Shown: piece by piece, positions 10,397 through 21,767 of the stretch
Numbering within the stretch: position 1 is the first letter of the stretch
How the letters are laid out: each line of letters opens with the position of its first letter
Source: Nansenia antarctica
Taxonomy: Eukaryota > Chordata > Actinopteri > Argentiniformes > Microstomatidae
Assembly: GCA_963989245.1 (NCBI GenBank)
Contig: OZ022342.1
Coordinates: 14,005,995-14,069,994, forward strand
Direction of reading: 5' to 3'
Length of the DNA: 64,000 nucleotides
The notes under the pieces: model-generated
Seen by the model: the letters and a program-made list of their open reading frames with translations, nothing else
The model's database searches: none
Told to the model about the DNA's origin: nothing
Program-made: the position numbers and the translations under genes

Positions 10397-13300
10397 TTCT
10401 TTCCTCGGGTGATAGCTGTTTGACAAGTAATATATTTAATATATTCCATCCTCTCTCATCTGTTTTTGAGGGCCCTGTAGGTGCTGATACAGGGAGAGCT
10501 GTACGTTTCACAAAGGGCTGATTGACCTCAGTGCCTATATGGGAGAGGATGAAAGAACTCGTCCGATTCAATAATTTACGAGACAGGCTAGTCTCTATTA
10601 AGTTGAAGTGAAATATGTGACGGCAACTGGTGAACCCGGGAATCAATCAAATTGTTCAGACTTTTATTCAGAATTTTAAAAATACATTTCAACGTTGTTG
10701 AAAATCAATAACACACTCGCTAGTCAAGCCAACGTATTGCAATGCAATGGATTCGGTGAGTAATCCCCACTACTCCCTAGTTAACTATAACACTACTTTA
10801 CATTGTTAACAGGCTCACAAAACAAGCTGTGTTAGTTGACTAGCGAGTGTCATTAATTTTCAACAACTGCTGCTGACTTGTTCCCGTTTTCACCAGCTGC
10901 TGTCACATATTTCAGGTGTTTGTCTCACCTGTTTTTGAGGGCCCTGCTGGTGCTGTGACAGGAGCAGCCGGTTTCACAAAGGGCTGATTGACCTGAGCGC
11001 CTATATGGGAGAGGGTGAAAGATTACACATATTCTCACTTCTCAGTTCCAATGTCATGTTCATTGACATTCTCTACACTAAGGTGAAAATATCACGAGCC
11101 TTTCTCACCTGTTTTTGTGGGGGAAGCTAGTCTCACAGGAGGTGGAGTAAGTGCGCAAGTGCCTACAAAGGAGAGGATGAAATAATGCACGTCCTCAATT
11201 TCAGTCTTATTCTGAGAATAGAATAGAAAAGAATAAGATCTACTTAATATAATTCATATTCTAAAGGTGAAATATCTCAGGAACCTTTCTCACCTGACAG
11301 AAGGGCAGCTATGTACCCTGTAAATGGGTGAGGCGGCGACAGAAAAATGAAAAACACTTCACATCACGATGTCCCTATCTCTGAGATGTTACATTGTAAT
11401 TACACTAGTAGCAACATGGTATACACTGACAATCATACCATGTTATATGAAAATGAGTGGTTGTGTTATTACTTCGTCCAGGGTAATAGAACCCTGGTAT
11501 CACATCTCAGGCATGCACCTTAAGTGAGCTACACCAACCAGGTACCCCACATCTCAGGTATTTCTCACCGGTTGAGGAAGGCAGTGCAGGCGCAGGCGCC
11601 GGCACGGGAGTAGCTTGTTGAAAAGACGGTCGAGTAGCTTTAACAGCCCCCGTTGACAATCTTGGTGATGATGTAGAGACGGTGGTGGTCTGATTGGACG
11701 TTTGAGCGATGCCAGCCTGCTGCTGCTGCGGTCTGCTGACGACCCCTGTAGTAGCGAGTTGGGGTGACAGGATGGCCAGTGTGGAAGAAGGCGTGGTGGG
11801 TGTGGAGGGTGTGGTGGGTGTGGAGGGTGTGGTGGGTGTGGCAGGTAAAGCAGGTGGGATAGCAGAGGTGGGAGCAGGAGACCTCTGCAGGCACACATAG
11901 GTAGATGTGGGTGTCGGGGTGGGGGTGTGCGCCGTACCGAAGGCACTCAACCTGGTAAAGGCGGACATGGGGATGAGCTGGTTGTTGGTCAGGAAGGCCG
12001 TCCCAGGCAGCTGGATGAGGAAAGGCTGGAGGGACATGGCGGTCTGTAAAGTCATGGGGGCCTGGGTGTGGACTGGCAGGGTGGGCGTAGCAGTGGTGGT
12101 CTGGGAGGTCCTCAGCATCAGGGTCGTGTTGGGCTGAGTGTTGGGTGAGCCGCTGGTGGTGGTGGTGGTGAAAGAGAGAACAGGGGCACTGGTGAAAGAG
12201 GAGGGTGTGTGTGGCAGCGGGGGGAGTCCTGGGGGTGAGAGATATGGAAATGTGTGAAGCATTTGATTTGATTCGATTAGATTTATAGAAGCAGGAGGAA
12301 TAACAAGTGATTGATCACAAATAAGGGAAAAAGCCAGAGAGCCAATGAGCTGAGGAGAACACTGCACATGGTGTTATGGGGAGCCTCCCTCCTACAGAAC
12401 GCAGAGTCTCAACTGACCTGTTCTGTAGGACATCAAACCAATCTTTGAAACTGAAGATTAGAAAACTTCTGCCATATATTAGATCCTAATTTGGGATAGT
12501 ACTGCACCATCCCATTCCATGGACTGCTATATATTGTTACAAAACCATGAAAACTCAATAAACTGTTAGGCACTGTTATTTGAAGTCACTTCTAGAATGA
12601 ATGAATGGACTTTATTTAGGAGGGTCACTTCTAGAAGCATTTATATGCACTGTTACGTTTGCAAAGCTGCGGGTAAAGGATTTGACTGGCTCACTGAACA
12701 ATCTATGCTAGTTTTCTATGGACATCTCCAAACTAAAACAATGCAACCACAAAACCACCACTAGTTTCAAGGTAATACATTTGTGGGGAACATGACGCGT
12801 TCCGACCTGCAGAGGGAGCTACAGGGCAGTTGGTGAAGGGATGAGGGCACAATTGACACCGGCTGATGGCAATTGGGTCCTCATCAACGCGCGCTCTTAA
12901 TGCGGTGCTTTGTTCTCTCCCGGGGATCCAGAGTAGGACGCCGTAACCAGAGAACGGAGGAAGCGGGGAGAAGCAGCGGAGTGTCTCCCTCTGTGCCCGA
13001 ACCTGTTACAGTGGCGCCCAACGTGGGGCACAGAGGAGAGGCGGACCCAAAACACCCAGAGAACAGACAGGCGGGGGCATGGAGTCGCCCCTGGGACATG
13101 TACTCGCCCACCTGGCACAGCTGCAAGAGCAGCAGGCGGCGATGGCACGGGCCAGCCACGACGCCCTGATGGACATGGCCCGCGCCCAGGCCGAGGACCG
13201 GGCGGACCTCCGGTCCATCATCCGCGACCGGGAGGGGTACGGGGACTACGGCGTGGCAGGTGGGACCCGAGTCCGGATGCTGCGGATGACGGAGGGGGAC

Positions 13301-14624
13301 GACCCGGAGGCGTATATTGAGACGTTCGAGCAGGTGGCCCGGAGACAACGGTGGCCAGAGGACGAGTGGGCCCACCAGCTCCGGCCCCTGCTGATCGGGG
13401 AGGCGCAGCTCGCGCTGGCGGGTCTCCCGGCGGCCAGCCAGGCCGACTACCCGACAGTGGTCAGGGCCATCCGGGACCGGCTCGGGCTGAGCCCGGAAGA
13501 ACACCGGCGCCGGCTCCGTGCCCTGACCCTGGAGGCCGGCGGGAGGCCGTTCCTGTACGCCCAGCAGGTGATGGACATGGCGCGGCGGTGGCTGCAGCCC
13601 GAGGAGAGATCGGCGGCGGAGGTGGTGGAGCAGGTCGCCCTGGAGAGGTTTGTGGGGGGCCTACCGGCGCGGACCGCTGCCTGGGTAGCCTACCACCGGC
13701 CCGCCAACATCACCACCGCCATCGGGCTGGCCGAGAACCAACTGCCCTGTAGCTCCCTCTGCAGGTCGGAACGCGTCATGTTCCCCACAAAATTATTACC
13801 TGAATAACAAATATATTTGCTGAAGAAAAACTTGAAAATTATTGACATTTGTTGTTTCAGTTACGAGTTAACCAAGGTAACTACAGGTTACTTTTCATCC
13901 CATCAGTGTCTTACAAGATACCAGACAGATCAGTGCAGACAGTCAGGCTATCTGACGTGAGACAATGGCCATTGCACAAACTCAGTCCTGCTCACCTGTG
14001 GGTGTAGGAGTGGGGGTTTGACTGCTCTGGTTACTCTTTCGGGAAGCGGATAAGGATGCTGTTCCACGGGGAATAATACTGAAATAATATATGACATCAC
14101 TGTTAAGTCAAAAGCATTTGATCTTGTAGAATTCTCAATTGCAATTTGATATTAAATGCATCAAGATACGTTGTTATTGTAGTAATTCCCCTTTAGCTTC
14201 AACACGTGCCTGATCAATTGAGAAGTACCACTACAACTCAATCTGATGACTGACCTATGGCTGGGATTGTCGTTTCCCTTTGGGGTAGTCCTAGTGACAT
14301 TCGTGGAAGCAGGAGTCAAAGTTGTTGCTTTAGCAGGCGGCACATGCACCTTGAATAAAGAGGAGACCATCAGGGGAATATTCTGTCAACATCGCTTAAC
14401 GAAGTCTCATGAGACTTGTCAAAATAGGCCTGGATTTCCCTTTAGCGACGTTGATGGAATACCACCCAGGTTTTTGAGTTCCAACAGTACAATTATCCTT
14501 TGGAATTACTGGAATCATTGAAGGATTATTTGTCTTCATTGTCACACACCTTTGGGGGTTTCCTGACATTCTCCATGGCCTGGTTGACAGCTGCAAACTT
14601 GTTGGAGATGCAGGCAATCTTTTT
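9929..14624 (-). CDS. Pro/Thr-rich protein of unknown function (5' end not found)
   Basis: I do not recognise this gene. Minus-strand exons chain in phase: 14550-14624, 14255-14349, 13996-14078, 11569-12228, 11294-11317, 11109-11162, 10929-11000, about 10463-10534 and 9929-10080. The first visible exon encodes a helical KKIACISNKFAAVNQAMENV. The 660-nt exon encodes a 220-residue low-complexity region rich in Pro, Thr and Ser, with TPTTPSTPTTPSTPTTPS and a PQQQQ run. Downstream mini-exons of 24, 54 and 72 nt all start and end in phase 1, so any can be skipped. They encode repeats such as VNQPFVKPAAPV and GPSKT. The exon near 10463 lacks a clean GT donor (AT instead) and may be skipped or dead. 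Composition suggests a nuclear or scaffold protein, but that is only inference. A gypsy gag fragment lies in the 12.2-14.0 kb intron. Confidence 0.55.
10353..10394. repeat. (TG)n microsatellite
   Basis: About 20 TG repeats in an intron of the Pro/Thr-rich gene. Confidence 0.95.
10617..10906. mobile_element. Palindromic MITE, copy 2 (complete)
   Basis: The termini tgtgacggcaactggtga and, reversed, tgtgacagcagctggtga frame long inner arms containing ttgttgaaaatcaat and the segment cactcgctagtcaa. About 290 bp. It separates two of the duplicated mini-exons. Confidence 0.75.
12781..13788 (+). mobile_element. Gypsy-type LTR element fragment with inverted LTR end
   Basis: A 5' LTR starts tgtggggaacatgacgcg and ends near 13010 (tgttaca), followed at once by a primer-binding-site-like tggcgcccaacgtggggc. 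After the gag fragment, 13741-13788 is the exact reverse complement of the first 48 bp of the LTR, so the unit is bounded by inverted LTR ends. The flanking 5-mers acatt and aaatt could be a one-mismatch target duplication. No pol seen. Confidence 0.75.
13079..13759 (+). pseudogene. Retrotransposon Gag fragment
   Basis: An open frame from the ATG at 13079 encodes an Ala/Arg-rich helical protein. Residues about 78-200 contain DDPEAYIETFEQVARRQRW, then LIGEAQLALAGLP, the Gag/SCAN-like capsid fold of Ty3/gypsy elements. The frame is cut at about residue 227 where the inverted LTR end begins, so the nucleocapsid zinc knuckle and all of pol are absent. It is very GC-rich compared with its AT-rich surroundings. 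Confidence 0.8.
14391..14464. repeat. Arm of the 6248 fold-back family
   Basis: ggcctggatttccctttagc and the following acgttgatggaa match the right arm of the fold-back repeat at 6248-6327. Confidence 0.6.
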
Positions 14625-14708
14625 CTGAGAGGATACAAATGTAACATAAATAATTGTAATCTACATAATATTCCAATTATCCTAGTCAAGTAATTTTTAT
14701 TTGTTAAG

Positions 14709-15492
14709 CAGCCCTGCCCCCTCCCATCACGCTGGGAGGTACCCCGGTGGCCTCCGTGGAGTCATGCCGCTTTCTAGGCATGACCATCTCCCGGGACCTA
14801 AAGTGGGAGCAGAACACCGAGGCCCTCACGAAGAAGGCCCAGAAGAGGATGTTCTTCCTCCGGCAGCTGAGGAAACTCAGGCTGCCGAGGTCCATGAAGG
14901 TCCAGTTTTACACGGCCATCATAGAGTCCATCCTCACCCACTCCATCATCACCTGGTTCCCTGCTGCAACGACCAAGGACAAGGCCAAGTTGCAGCGGGT
15001 GCTACGTTCAGCAGAGAGGGTGATAGGCTGTCCCTTGCCCTCCCTCAACTCCCTGCATGACACCAGGGCTCTGAGGAGGGCAAGGAAGATCATGGCAGAG
15101 CCCTTCCACCCCGGCCACGGCCTCCTCACCCTGCTTCCCTCTGGAAGAAGGTTGCGGCTGCCTAAGGCACTGAAGGCCCGCCACAGGCTCAGTTTCTACC
15201 CCTCTGCCGCCAGGCTGATAAATGACTCTGGCTTCCCCCTCCCCCCCCCGCCCCCAAGTCTTCCCAGGACTGAATATGCACTGGACTCACTGTAAAAACT
15301 CTGCACTGCACTTTATACCGCACTATCCAATGCACTGTTGTCTGTCCTGTGTTGTTGTTGTTGTTGTGTTGTCCTGTTTTTTGACATGTGAAAAAAGTAT
15401 AAACGCACTTGCTGTGGTGACGAAGCAAATTCCTATATGTGTAATGCATAGTGGCAATAAACGTTATCTGAATCTGAATCTGAATCTGAATA
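14709..15492 (+). mobile_element. L2/CR1-group LINE 3' fragment
   Basis: It encodes the C-terminal third of ORF2, with SCRFLGMTISRDLKWE and SILTHSIITWFPA, and ends in the 3' tail ttatctgaatctgaatctga. It is nearly identical in protein to the reverse-strand LINE at 20194-21725, so it is the same family. The polymerase motif is missing. Confidence 0.85.
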
Positions 15493-15639
15493 AAACAACT
15501 TGCGCTGACCAATTGCTGTACATCGATTTAAAATCACAATAAAGGCAATAAAAACACAATATATAAAATCACAATAACATAAGCATAAAGACATACATAG
15601 AAGGTACACAAAGAACAAATCAAAAACCACATTAAGGAA

Positions 15640-16387
15640 ACAAAGAATATAAGTATGTTTTAAGCCTAGATTTAAAGAAGTCGATAGAGGGGACAGATCT
15701 GATTGAGAGGGGGATGCTATTCTACAGTCTAGGGTCTGGCACGGTTACCCCTGAGCTTGAGCCTTGATTTCAGGACAGCTTAGGGAGCCCTAAGCTAGAT
15801 GAACTGAGGCACCTGGAGGTGGAGTAAGGGGTTAAAAGGGCAAACAGGAGGACCTTAAAGTCAATCCTGAACCGCACTGGAAGCCAATGGAGAGAGGCCA
15901 GAATTGGGGTAATATGGTCTCTCTTCCGGGGACCTGTCAGGAGCCTGGCAGCAGCGTTCTGGAAGGGTTGCAGGCTGGACAGGGATGCCCGACTAATCCC
16001 TGTCTAAAGGGAGTTGCAGTAGTCTAGTCGTGAGGTTATGAAGGCGTGGGTGACCCTCTCAAGGTCTTTGAATCAGAGAAAGGGCTTGATTTTTGCAATT
16101 GTCCGTAGCTGAAAGAAACTGGCTTCCACTACTGTATTAACCTGCTTGTCAAACTTAAAGGCGGGGTTGAATGTCACACTAAGGTTTTTGACATGGGGTT
16201 TGACAAAAGGGGCCAGACTGCCTAGGCTGTTGGTGATTAGATTGGTGGAGTCGGGGGAACCGAATAGGACCACTTCAGACTTCTGCCATCCAACATTGAT
16301 GTCCTCAAGGAAGTGTGTGTGTGTGTGTGTGTGTGTGTGATCTGCAACACAACTAACCTGCAACACAACCAGTGGCGGACTGGCCAT
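15640..16387 (-). pseudogene. Degenerate LINE reverse-transcriptase C-terminal fragment
   Basis: The reverse strand encodes NVGWQKSEVVLFGSPDS, then VKNLSVTFNPAFKFDKQV and, through stops and frameshifts, ITSRLDYCNSL-like and LASLHWLPV-like motifs down to about 15640. These belong to the region after the catalytic domain in fish L2/CR1-type LINEs. A (TG)n tract lies at 16312-16339. Confidence 0.65.
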
Positions 16388-17311
16388 CGGGCAAGCCTGG
16401 CAAATGCCAGGAGGGCCGCGAGACTCTGGGCCGCTCAGAATGTATTATATTAAAAATAAATGAATAACATATTTGTAATTTTGTCTCTGGTGATTTTCAT
16501 TGAAAATAACTTATTTCAGCAGACCGCGGCCCAAAACATTTTATACCGGCCCGGGCCGCCCGTGCAAATCTGCGCGTATGCCCAGGGCCTAACGAATTTT
16601 CTCATGATCAACTCGTTGCTACGCAAAGCTAGATAACTCGAGTAGAAGAAGAAGAATAGAATATAAGTACGAAATCTGTTTGCGAAGCAAGCAGGTGCCA
16701 GCAACACTCCTCAACTAGCACTAGGACTAACATTGAACTTGTGGTAGGGAGACGACGAGGGAGAGAATGATTGACAGGATTGTAGAGAAAAACAAACTAC
16801 TTAGTAGTCTGCTAATTACATGAAGGTAAAACACATTTATTACACTGTGGCTGTGCAGTGCTCTTTTTCTGCTTTGGTGAAGCTAAATGTAATATGCACT
16901 GTGGCTGGTGTATTGTTTAGGCTCATACATGTGATGGTTCATGTAACTGTAGCTTTTTTTTGCTAACGTTATTGTATTCTGTGTCAGAGCAGCTTCATTT
17001 AGCTACACCGAGTCTATATTAACGTAAGCTATTAGGCTTAACTGGACCTCAAGGTCCTTTTGGCTAAGATAGATGCCACAGTTCAGGTTAAGTCAGTCAC
17101 TGTGGATTGTTGTCGGCACTCTGAATTCATCAGCGATTGTAGTGTGTGTCAGTTGCGTGTGTTATGTGTTCCAAATGTCTACATTGGATTCTAGTCAGTC
17201 TGGTTATCTCAAGCTTTATATGTTAACAATCCGTGTTGCGTGTTGGGTTTGGAAATAGGGCTGTTGTGTCGCAAATGCCAGGGCTGTTTTTTGATCCCAG
17301 TCCGCCCCTGG
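16370..17311. mobile_element. Non-autonomous DNA transposon (hAT-like ends)
   Basis: cagtggcggactggccat at the left and, reversed, caggggcggactgggat at the right form imperfect terminal inverted repeats, extended inside by a second inverted match (aaatgccag). The flanking 8-mers do not match, so the target duplication is lost or the ends are misplaced. No coding sequence seen. Confidence 0.6.
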
Positions 17312-17595
17312 ATATAGTTCATACACACAGTTTGTCACAGCACCTTTATTGACAAGACATCACAGATGACGGTGGGCTTATTGTATTTTGCCCCAAATTC
17401 CTTACTTGAGAATCAGTGGATACAGCTGATGACCTGACCAGCAGATGGCAGTATAAAGCTGCCGTATCGACTGCATTGATAGATCGACACGTGTTCCGAC
17501 ACAATAGCCTAGGTGCACAAGATGGCGTCGTTTGACTTCCGGCGTACGACTACTGGCTTAAGAACTTCCGGTCTGGTTTGTTGTTACAGAAAGAG

Positions 17596-19962
17596 ATGGC
17601 TTTTTACACTCGCTGTTTACAGGATCTCCCAAAAATCACGGTTGATGACGTACATCGAATCGTTAGCGCTTCCTCGGTAGCCCATTCTAGCAAAAAAGAA
17701 AAGGGATTCAAGATGTATATTTCGAGCTACCTCCACAACTATGAGGGTGAGTAACGGCATCATTAGTTAGAATACTAGCTAGCTAGCACTAACGTTAGCT
17801 TTTTAGCTGGCTGTGTTGCAACTACCTTGCTACTTTGTACTAGCCAGCTACATTCAAAACACAATATCAGTAACGTTACATTCTTGCAGTGGCGGGCGGT
17901 GCATTTCACACCTAGGCCTTCAGTGATGTCCGACACATTCCTACCTGAATTATTCTACCTCTTAATACCATCGTTATGACGCCATGGCTCTAGAAACTAG
18001 ACAGAAACACAGTATAACCGGGCGTTGCATCACCTTAACATAGTCAGACAAGTACAACAGAGTTATATTAATATTTCCGAAGCATTTTTAATCAATAAAT
18101 CCGCATTTACAATGAAGAGTGTTAAACTAACATCTTTAAGATCGCTACATTACCCACGTCTGTCGTCTCGTCCACCATAATAGCGACAAAGGGTGCCTTT
18201 TTAATTTCCATTTTGATCTCTTCTCCCATCACTTAAGCAATAGCAAAAATCAGGTCGTTTTGTATTTTGCCTGACGTCCCAGTAAACACTTTGTTTGTGG
18301 ACAGGTGGTAATGTAAATCTGGGTTGTTTTCAGCCAGAAAAGAAATAAGCTCAACGTAGTTTCCTCTGTTTGTGGACTCGGTGCTTTCATCGTGTCCCCT
18401 AAATGATAGTTATTGTTTACCCAAAAACAGGACACAATCGATCAGTATTATCGATCAGTCAACGAAAGCTTTCGTTGTGATGCTCCGTTTCGCTGCGCAC
18501 TTTCAAAAGTTTCACATCTACCGGCATATACGCATCTCAATAGTGAATATCAATAGTGCGTATCAATAGTGCGTATCAATAGTGCGTATCCAATCAAAAG
18601 ACGTGCTGGGTGCTGACATCATTGAGCCTTCCAGCAGGCGCCGTTGTTGCTTTTGCTCGCATCTACGTAGGTTTACTAGGAACGCCACAGGTTTTCTCGT
18701 TCCAACGTTAAGTTACAGGTCGAATCCGCGGCACCGCTTAACGTGCAGGCAGGCAGATTTTGGAGCCCCCTAGCAACACATTTTGATTGGATAAAAGCTC
18801 TAACATAAAGGCCAGCCCTCCAAATCTCAATCGGAGACTGGAAGCAGCGCAACCAAGAGGAAAGCTATGAAATGAAGAGAATAGACTATGGGGAATCATT
18901 AATACATATTTGTGGAAAAAATATATTAAAATAAAATGTATATTCTGATGATGTTTAGGCCAGCAGAGAAGGCCTTGCTGGCCCTGACGGCACACCACTG
19001 CATTCTTGATTAACATTAACGTTATTATCTGTCTCTTTTTCAGTATCAAACAAAGATACAAGTACAGGAGAGGTCAGCGTCAGGGCGAGCTGCTATAGGT
19101 CCATGAGGAAGCATGAGAAACAGCACAATTTGAGAGTAGGGGGATGCACAGTTATCTAGCTTTTACAGCTAGCTCTAGTTCTCAATCATGTTCTGGGGAG
19201 TCAATGTTGCCAGAGTTTGGATGTTAGGCAAAACACCAGTCAGTGATTTGAAATGAACGTTAGGTGCAGCATGTTTAGCTTGGCATCCCCAGAAAATGGT
19301 TAGAGAATTTCTGTTCTATGTCAGATGTTCCACTCACCTAACTGTATCTGTTGCTATTCACAATATTCATGAATCAGTTGAGACAGTTTCCAGAACCAAA
19401 AATGTAAAAGATCCAGTGCAGAGTTCTGTACTGCTGAAATGTTACTTCAGATTTAGTTTTCCTTCCATGTAAGGTCTGTCTCAACTTATTCTTCTTTTTA
19501 AATCATGAATCAGTAAATGAAGACTGACAATTCTACTACCATTTAATAAAGTATGAACACATTTTTAATGTCACCTCTTTCCTTACTATTTCAGGTTATA
19601 TTGAAGGACTCATGCCCTGTGGAGCTCATTCATACACAGTGCTCCTGTGTCGCTGGTACAACATTATGCAACCACACCGTTGCTCTGTTGTATCAGTCTG
19701 CACATTACTCGCAGCTGAAGACTCCAGTGGTCCCGCCTGTCCTGAGCTGCACAGAGAGCGAGCAGCGTTGGCACAAGCCAAGAACAATGGTAAGTAGTTT
19801 GGGGGGGAAAACATATGAAGGCCTACATAAGCACACATGACATCAATATCTAAACAAATGTCTTTCAATTAAATAGGGTGTGAAGCCAGGCCCAGTAGAC
19901 AAAATGGTTGTCTTGTCTACGAGGCCTAAACCAAAACAGAGGACGATGGCTGATGGCGTGAG
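17596..19962 (+). CDS. SWIM zinc-finger protein of the teleost SWIM/YqaJ family, 3' end missing
   Basis: Four exons join in phase: 17596-17746, 19044-19135, 19595-19789 and 19877-19962. Exon 1 begins MAFYTRCLQDLPKITVDDVH. Exon 3 carries CSCVAGTTLCNHTVALLY, a clear SWIM-type zinc finger (C-x-C, then C-x-H). VKPGPVDKMV follows. Family members I know continue into a YqaJ/lambda-exonuclease-type nuclease domain, and none is visible downstream: a LINE, a palindromic MITE and the transposase's 3' end occupy 20.19-22.9 kb. Exon 4 ends with a good donor and phase 2 but no matching acceptor. A hAT element sits in intron 1. Probably the accessory gene of an ISL2EU-type transposon, now broken. The upstream ATG at 17522 is out of frame. 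Confidence 0.7.
17887..19000. mobile_element. hAT element with perfect 8-bp target duplication
   Basis: The ends cagtggcgggcggtgc and, reversed, cagtggtgtgccgtca are flanked by identical 8-mers cattcttg (17879-17886 and 19001-19008). The element is 1114 bp. On its reverse strand, 18120-18420 encodes SFLAENNPDLHYH and, after a stop, KKAPFVAIMVDETTDVGN, the first catalytic-Asp region of ZMYM/DUF4371-type hAT transposases. Internally deleted and inactive. Confidence 0.85.
18527..18592. repeat. Short tandem repeat, 15-bp unit
   Basis: About four copies of tatcaatagtgcg with small differences, inside the hAT element. Confidence 0.7.
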
Positions 19963-20193
19963 GTAAGTTCTGAAATATAAATCCGACACATCATTTACGA
20001 TAACACCACTCACACACCCAGTTATATTTTAAATGTATAAAATGTATTTGTAATTATACCATGGTACTTGGTCCTGATTGGCTATAGCCTAACTATTCTG
20101 GTGGGTACATGCAAGTGGTAGTTTACTTTCTGTAAAGATAACATTATAGTATTGTAAAGAAGTTTACATGTAGATGAAGGCCATGGTATACAT

Positions 20194-21725
20194 GATATTC
20201 AGATTCAGATTCAGATAACGTTTATTGCCATTATGCTTGACACATATAGGAATTTGCTTTGGCATTACAGAAGGTGCATTTATGCTTTTTTCACATATAC
20301 GTATATGAACAAAACAAGTACAATACAAATGCAAAAACAGGACAACACAGGACAACACAGGACAGACAGTGCATGGATAGTGCTGTAAATAAAGTGCAGT
20401 GCAGAGTTATTCAAGGTCTAGTGCATGTTCAGTCCTGGGCAGACTTGGAGGCGGGGGGGAGGGAGCAGCCAGAGTCATTTAGCAGCCTGGCGGCTGAGGG
20501 GAAGAAACTGAGCCTGTGGCGGGCCTTCAGTGCCTTAGGCAGTCGCAACCTTCTTCCAGAGGGAAGCAGGGTGAGGAGGCCGTGGCCGGGGTGGAAGGGG
20601 TCGGCCATGATCTTTTTTGCCCTCCTCAGAGCCCTGGTGTCATGCAAGGAGTTGAGGGAGGGCAAGGGACAGCCGATCACCCTCTCTGCTGAACGTATCA
20701 CCCGCTGCAACTTGGCCTTGTCCTTGGTCGTTGCAGCAGGGAACCAGGTGATGATGGAGTGGGTGAGGATGGACTCTATGATGGCCGTGTAAAACTGGAC
20801 CATCATGGACCTCGGCAGCCTGAATTTCCTCAGCTGCCGGAGGAAGAACATCCTCTTCTGGGCCTTCTTCGTGAGGGCCTCGGTGTTCCGCTCCCACTTA
20901 AGGTCCCGGGAGATGGTCATGCCTAGAAAGCGGCATGACTCCACGGAGGCCACCGGGGTACCTCCCAGCGTGATGGGAGGGGGCAGGGCTGCTTTCCTAC
21001 GGAAGTCCACCACCATCTCCACTGTTTTTAGAGCGTTTAGCTCCAGATTGTTAAAACTGCACCAGCTCTGCAGCCCCTCGATCTCACCCCTGTAGGCAGA
21101 TTCGTCCCCCCTGGAGATGAGGCCCACCAGGGTGGTGTCGTCTGCAAACTTCAGGAGCTTGACCGAGGGGTGGCGGGAGACACAGCTGTTGGTGTATAGG
21201 GAGAACAGTGCAGGAGACAGGACGCAGCCCTGCGGGGAGCCCGTGCTGGTGGACCTGGAGCTGGAAATGCTCTTCCCCAGCTTCACCCGCTGAGACCTGT
21301 CAGTCAGGAAGTCCGTGATCCACCTGCAGGTGGAGTCCGGCACCTGCAGCAGGGATAGCTGGTGCTCCAGGATGTGTGGGAGGATCGTGTTGAAGGCCGA
21401 GCTGAAGTCCACGAACAGGATCCTGGCGTAGTTGCCTGCAGTGTCTAGGTGTTCTAGTGCATAGTGCAGAGCCATGTTCACGGCGTCCTCCGTGGATCTA
21501 TTGGCTCTGTACGCGAACTGCAGGGGGTCCAGCACAGGATCCGTGATGAGCTTCAGGTAGGCCAGGACAAGGCGCTCCAGGACCTTCATGACGACAGAGG
21601 TCAGAGCGACGGGTCTGTAGTCGTTGAGGCCTGTGACCTTGGCCTTCTTGGGGACGGGGATGATGGTTGACGCCTTGAAGCACGCTGGGACGTGACACAC
21701 CATATGAACCACCAGGAGACATGAG
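20194..21725 (-). mobile_element. L2/CR1-group LINE, 5'-truncated
   Basis: The reverse strand keeps one open frame through the whole reverse transcriptase. ASTIIPVPKKAK, LFVDFSSAFNTILP, GSPQGCVLSPALFSLYTN and the catalytic LKFADDTTLVG are all present, and the frame runs to the C-terminal helical region. The 3' end at 20194 carries the (gaatct)n-type tail. The endonuclease domain is absent. Its position replaces the expected 3' half of the SWIM gene. Confidence 0.88.
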
Positions 21726-21767
21726 TGAGTTAAAAAAATATTTTTTTTATTGTAAATCACCTCTAGA

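Noticed and set aside
12884..13504. 206-codon minus-strand frame
   Set aside because: Antisense shadow of the GC-rich gag fragment, with no recognisable domain.
17522..17687. ATG at 17522 as start of the SWIM gene
   Set aside because: It reads to a stop within exon 1 and is out of frame with the downstream exons. The ATG at 17596 keeps the frame.
20259..20792. 177-codon plus-strand frame over the LINE
   Set aside because: It is antisense to a clear reverse-transcriptase C-terminus. The opposite strand explains the openness.
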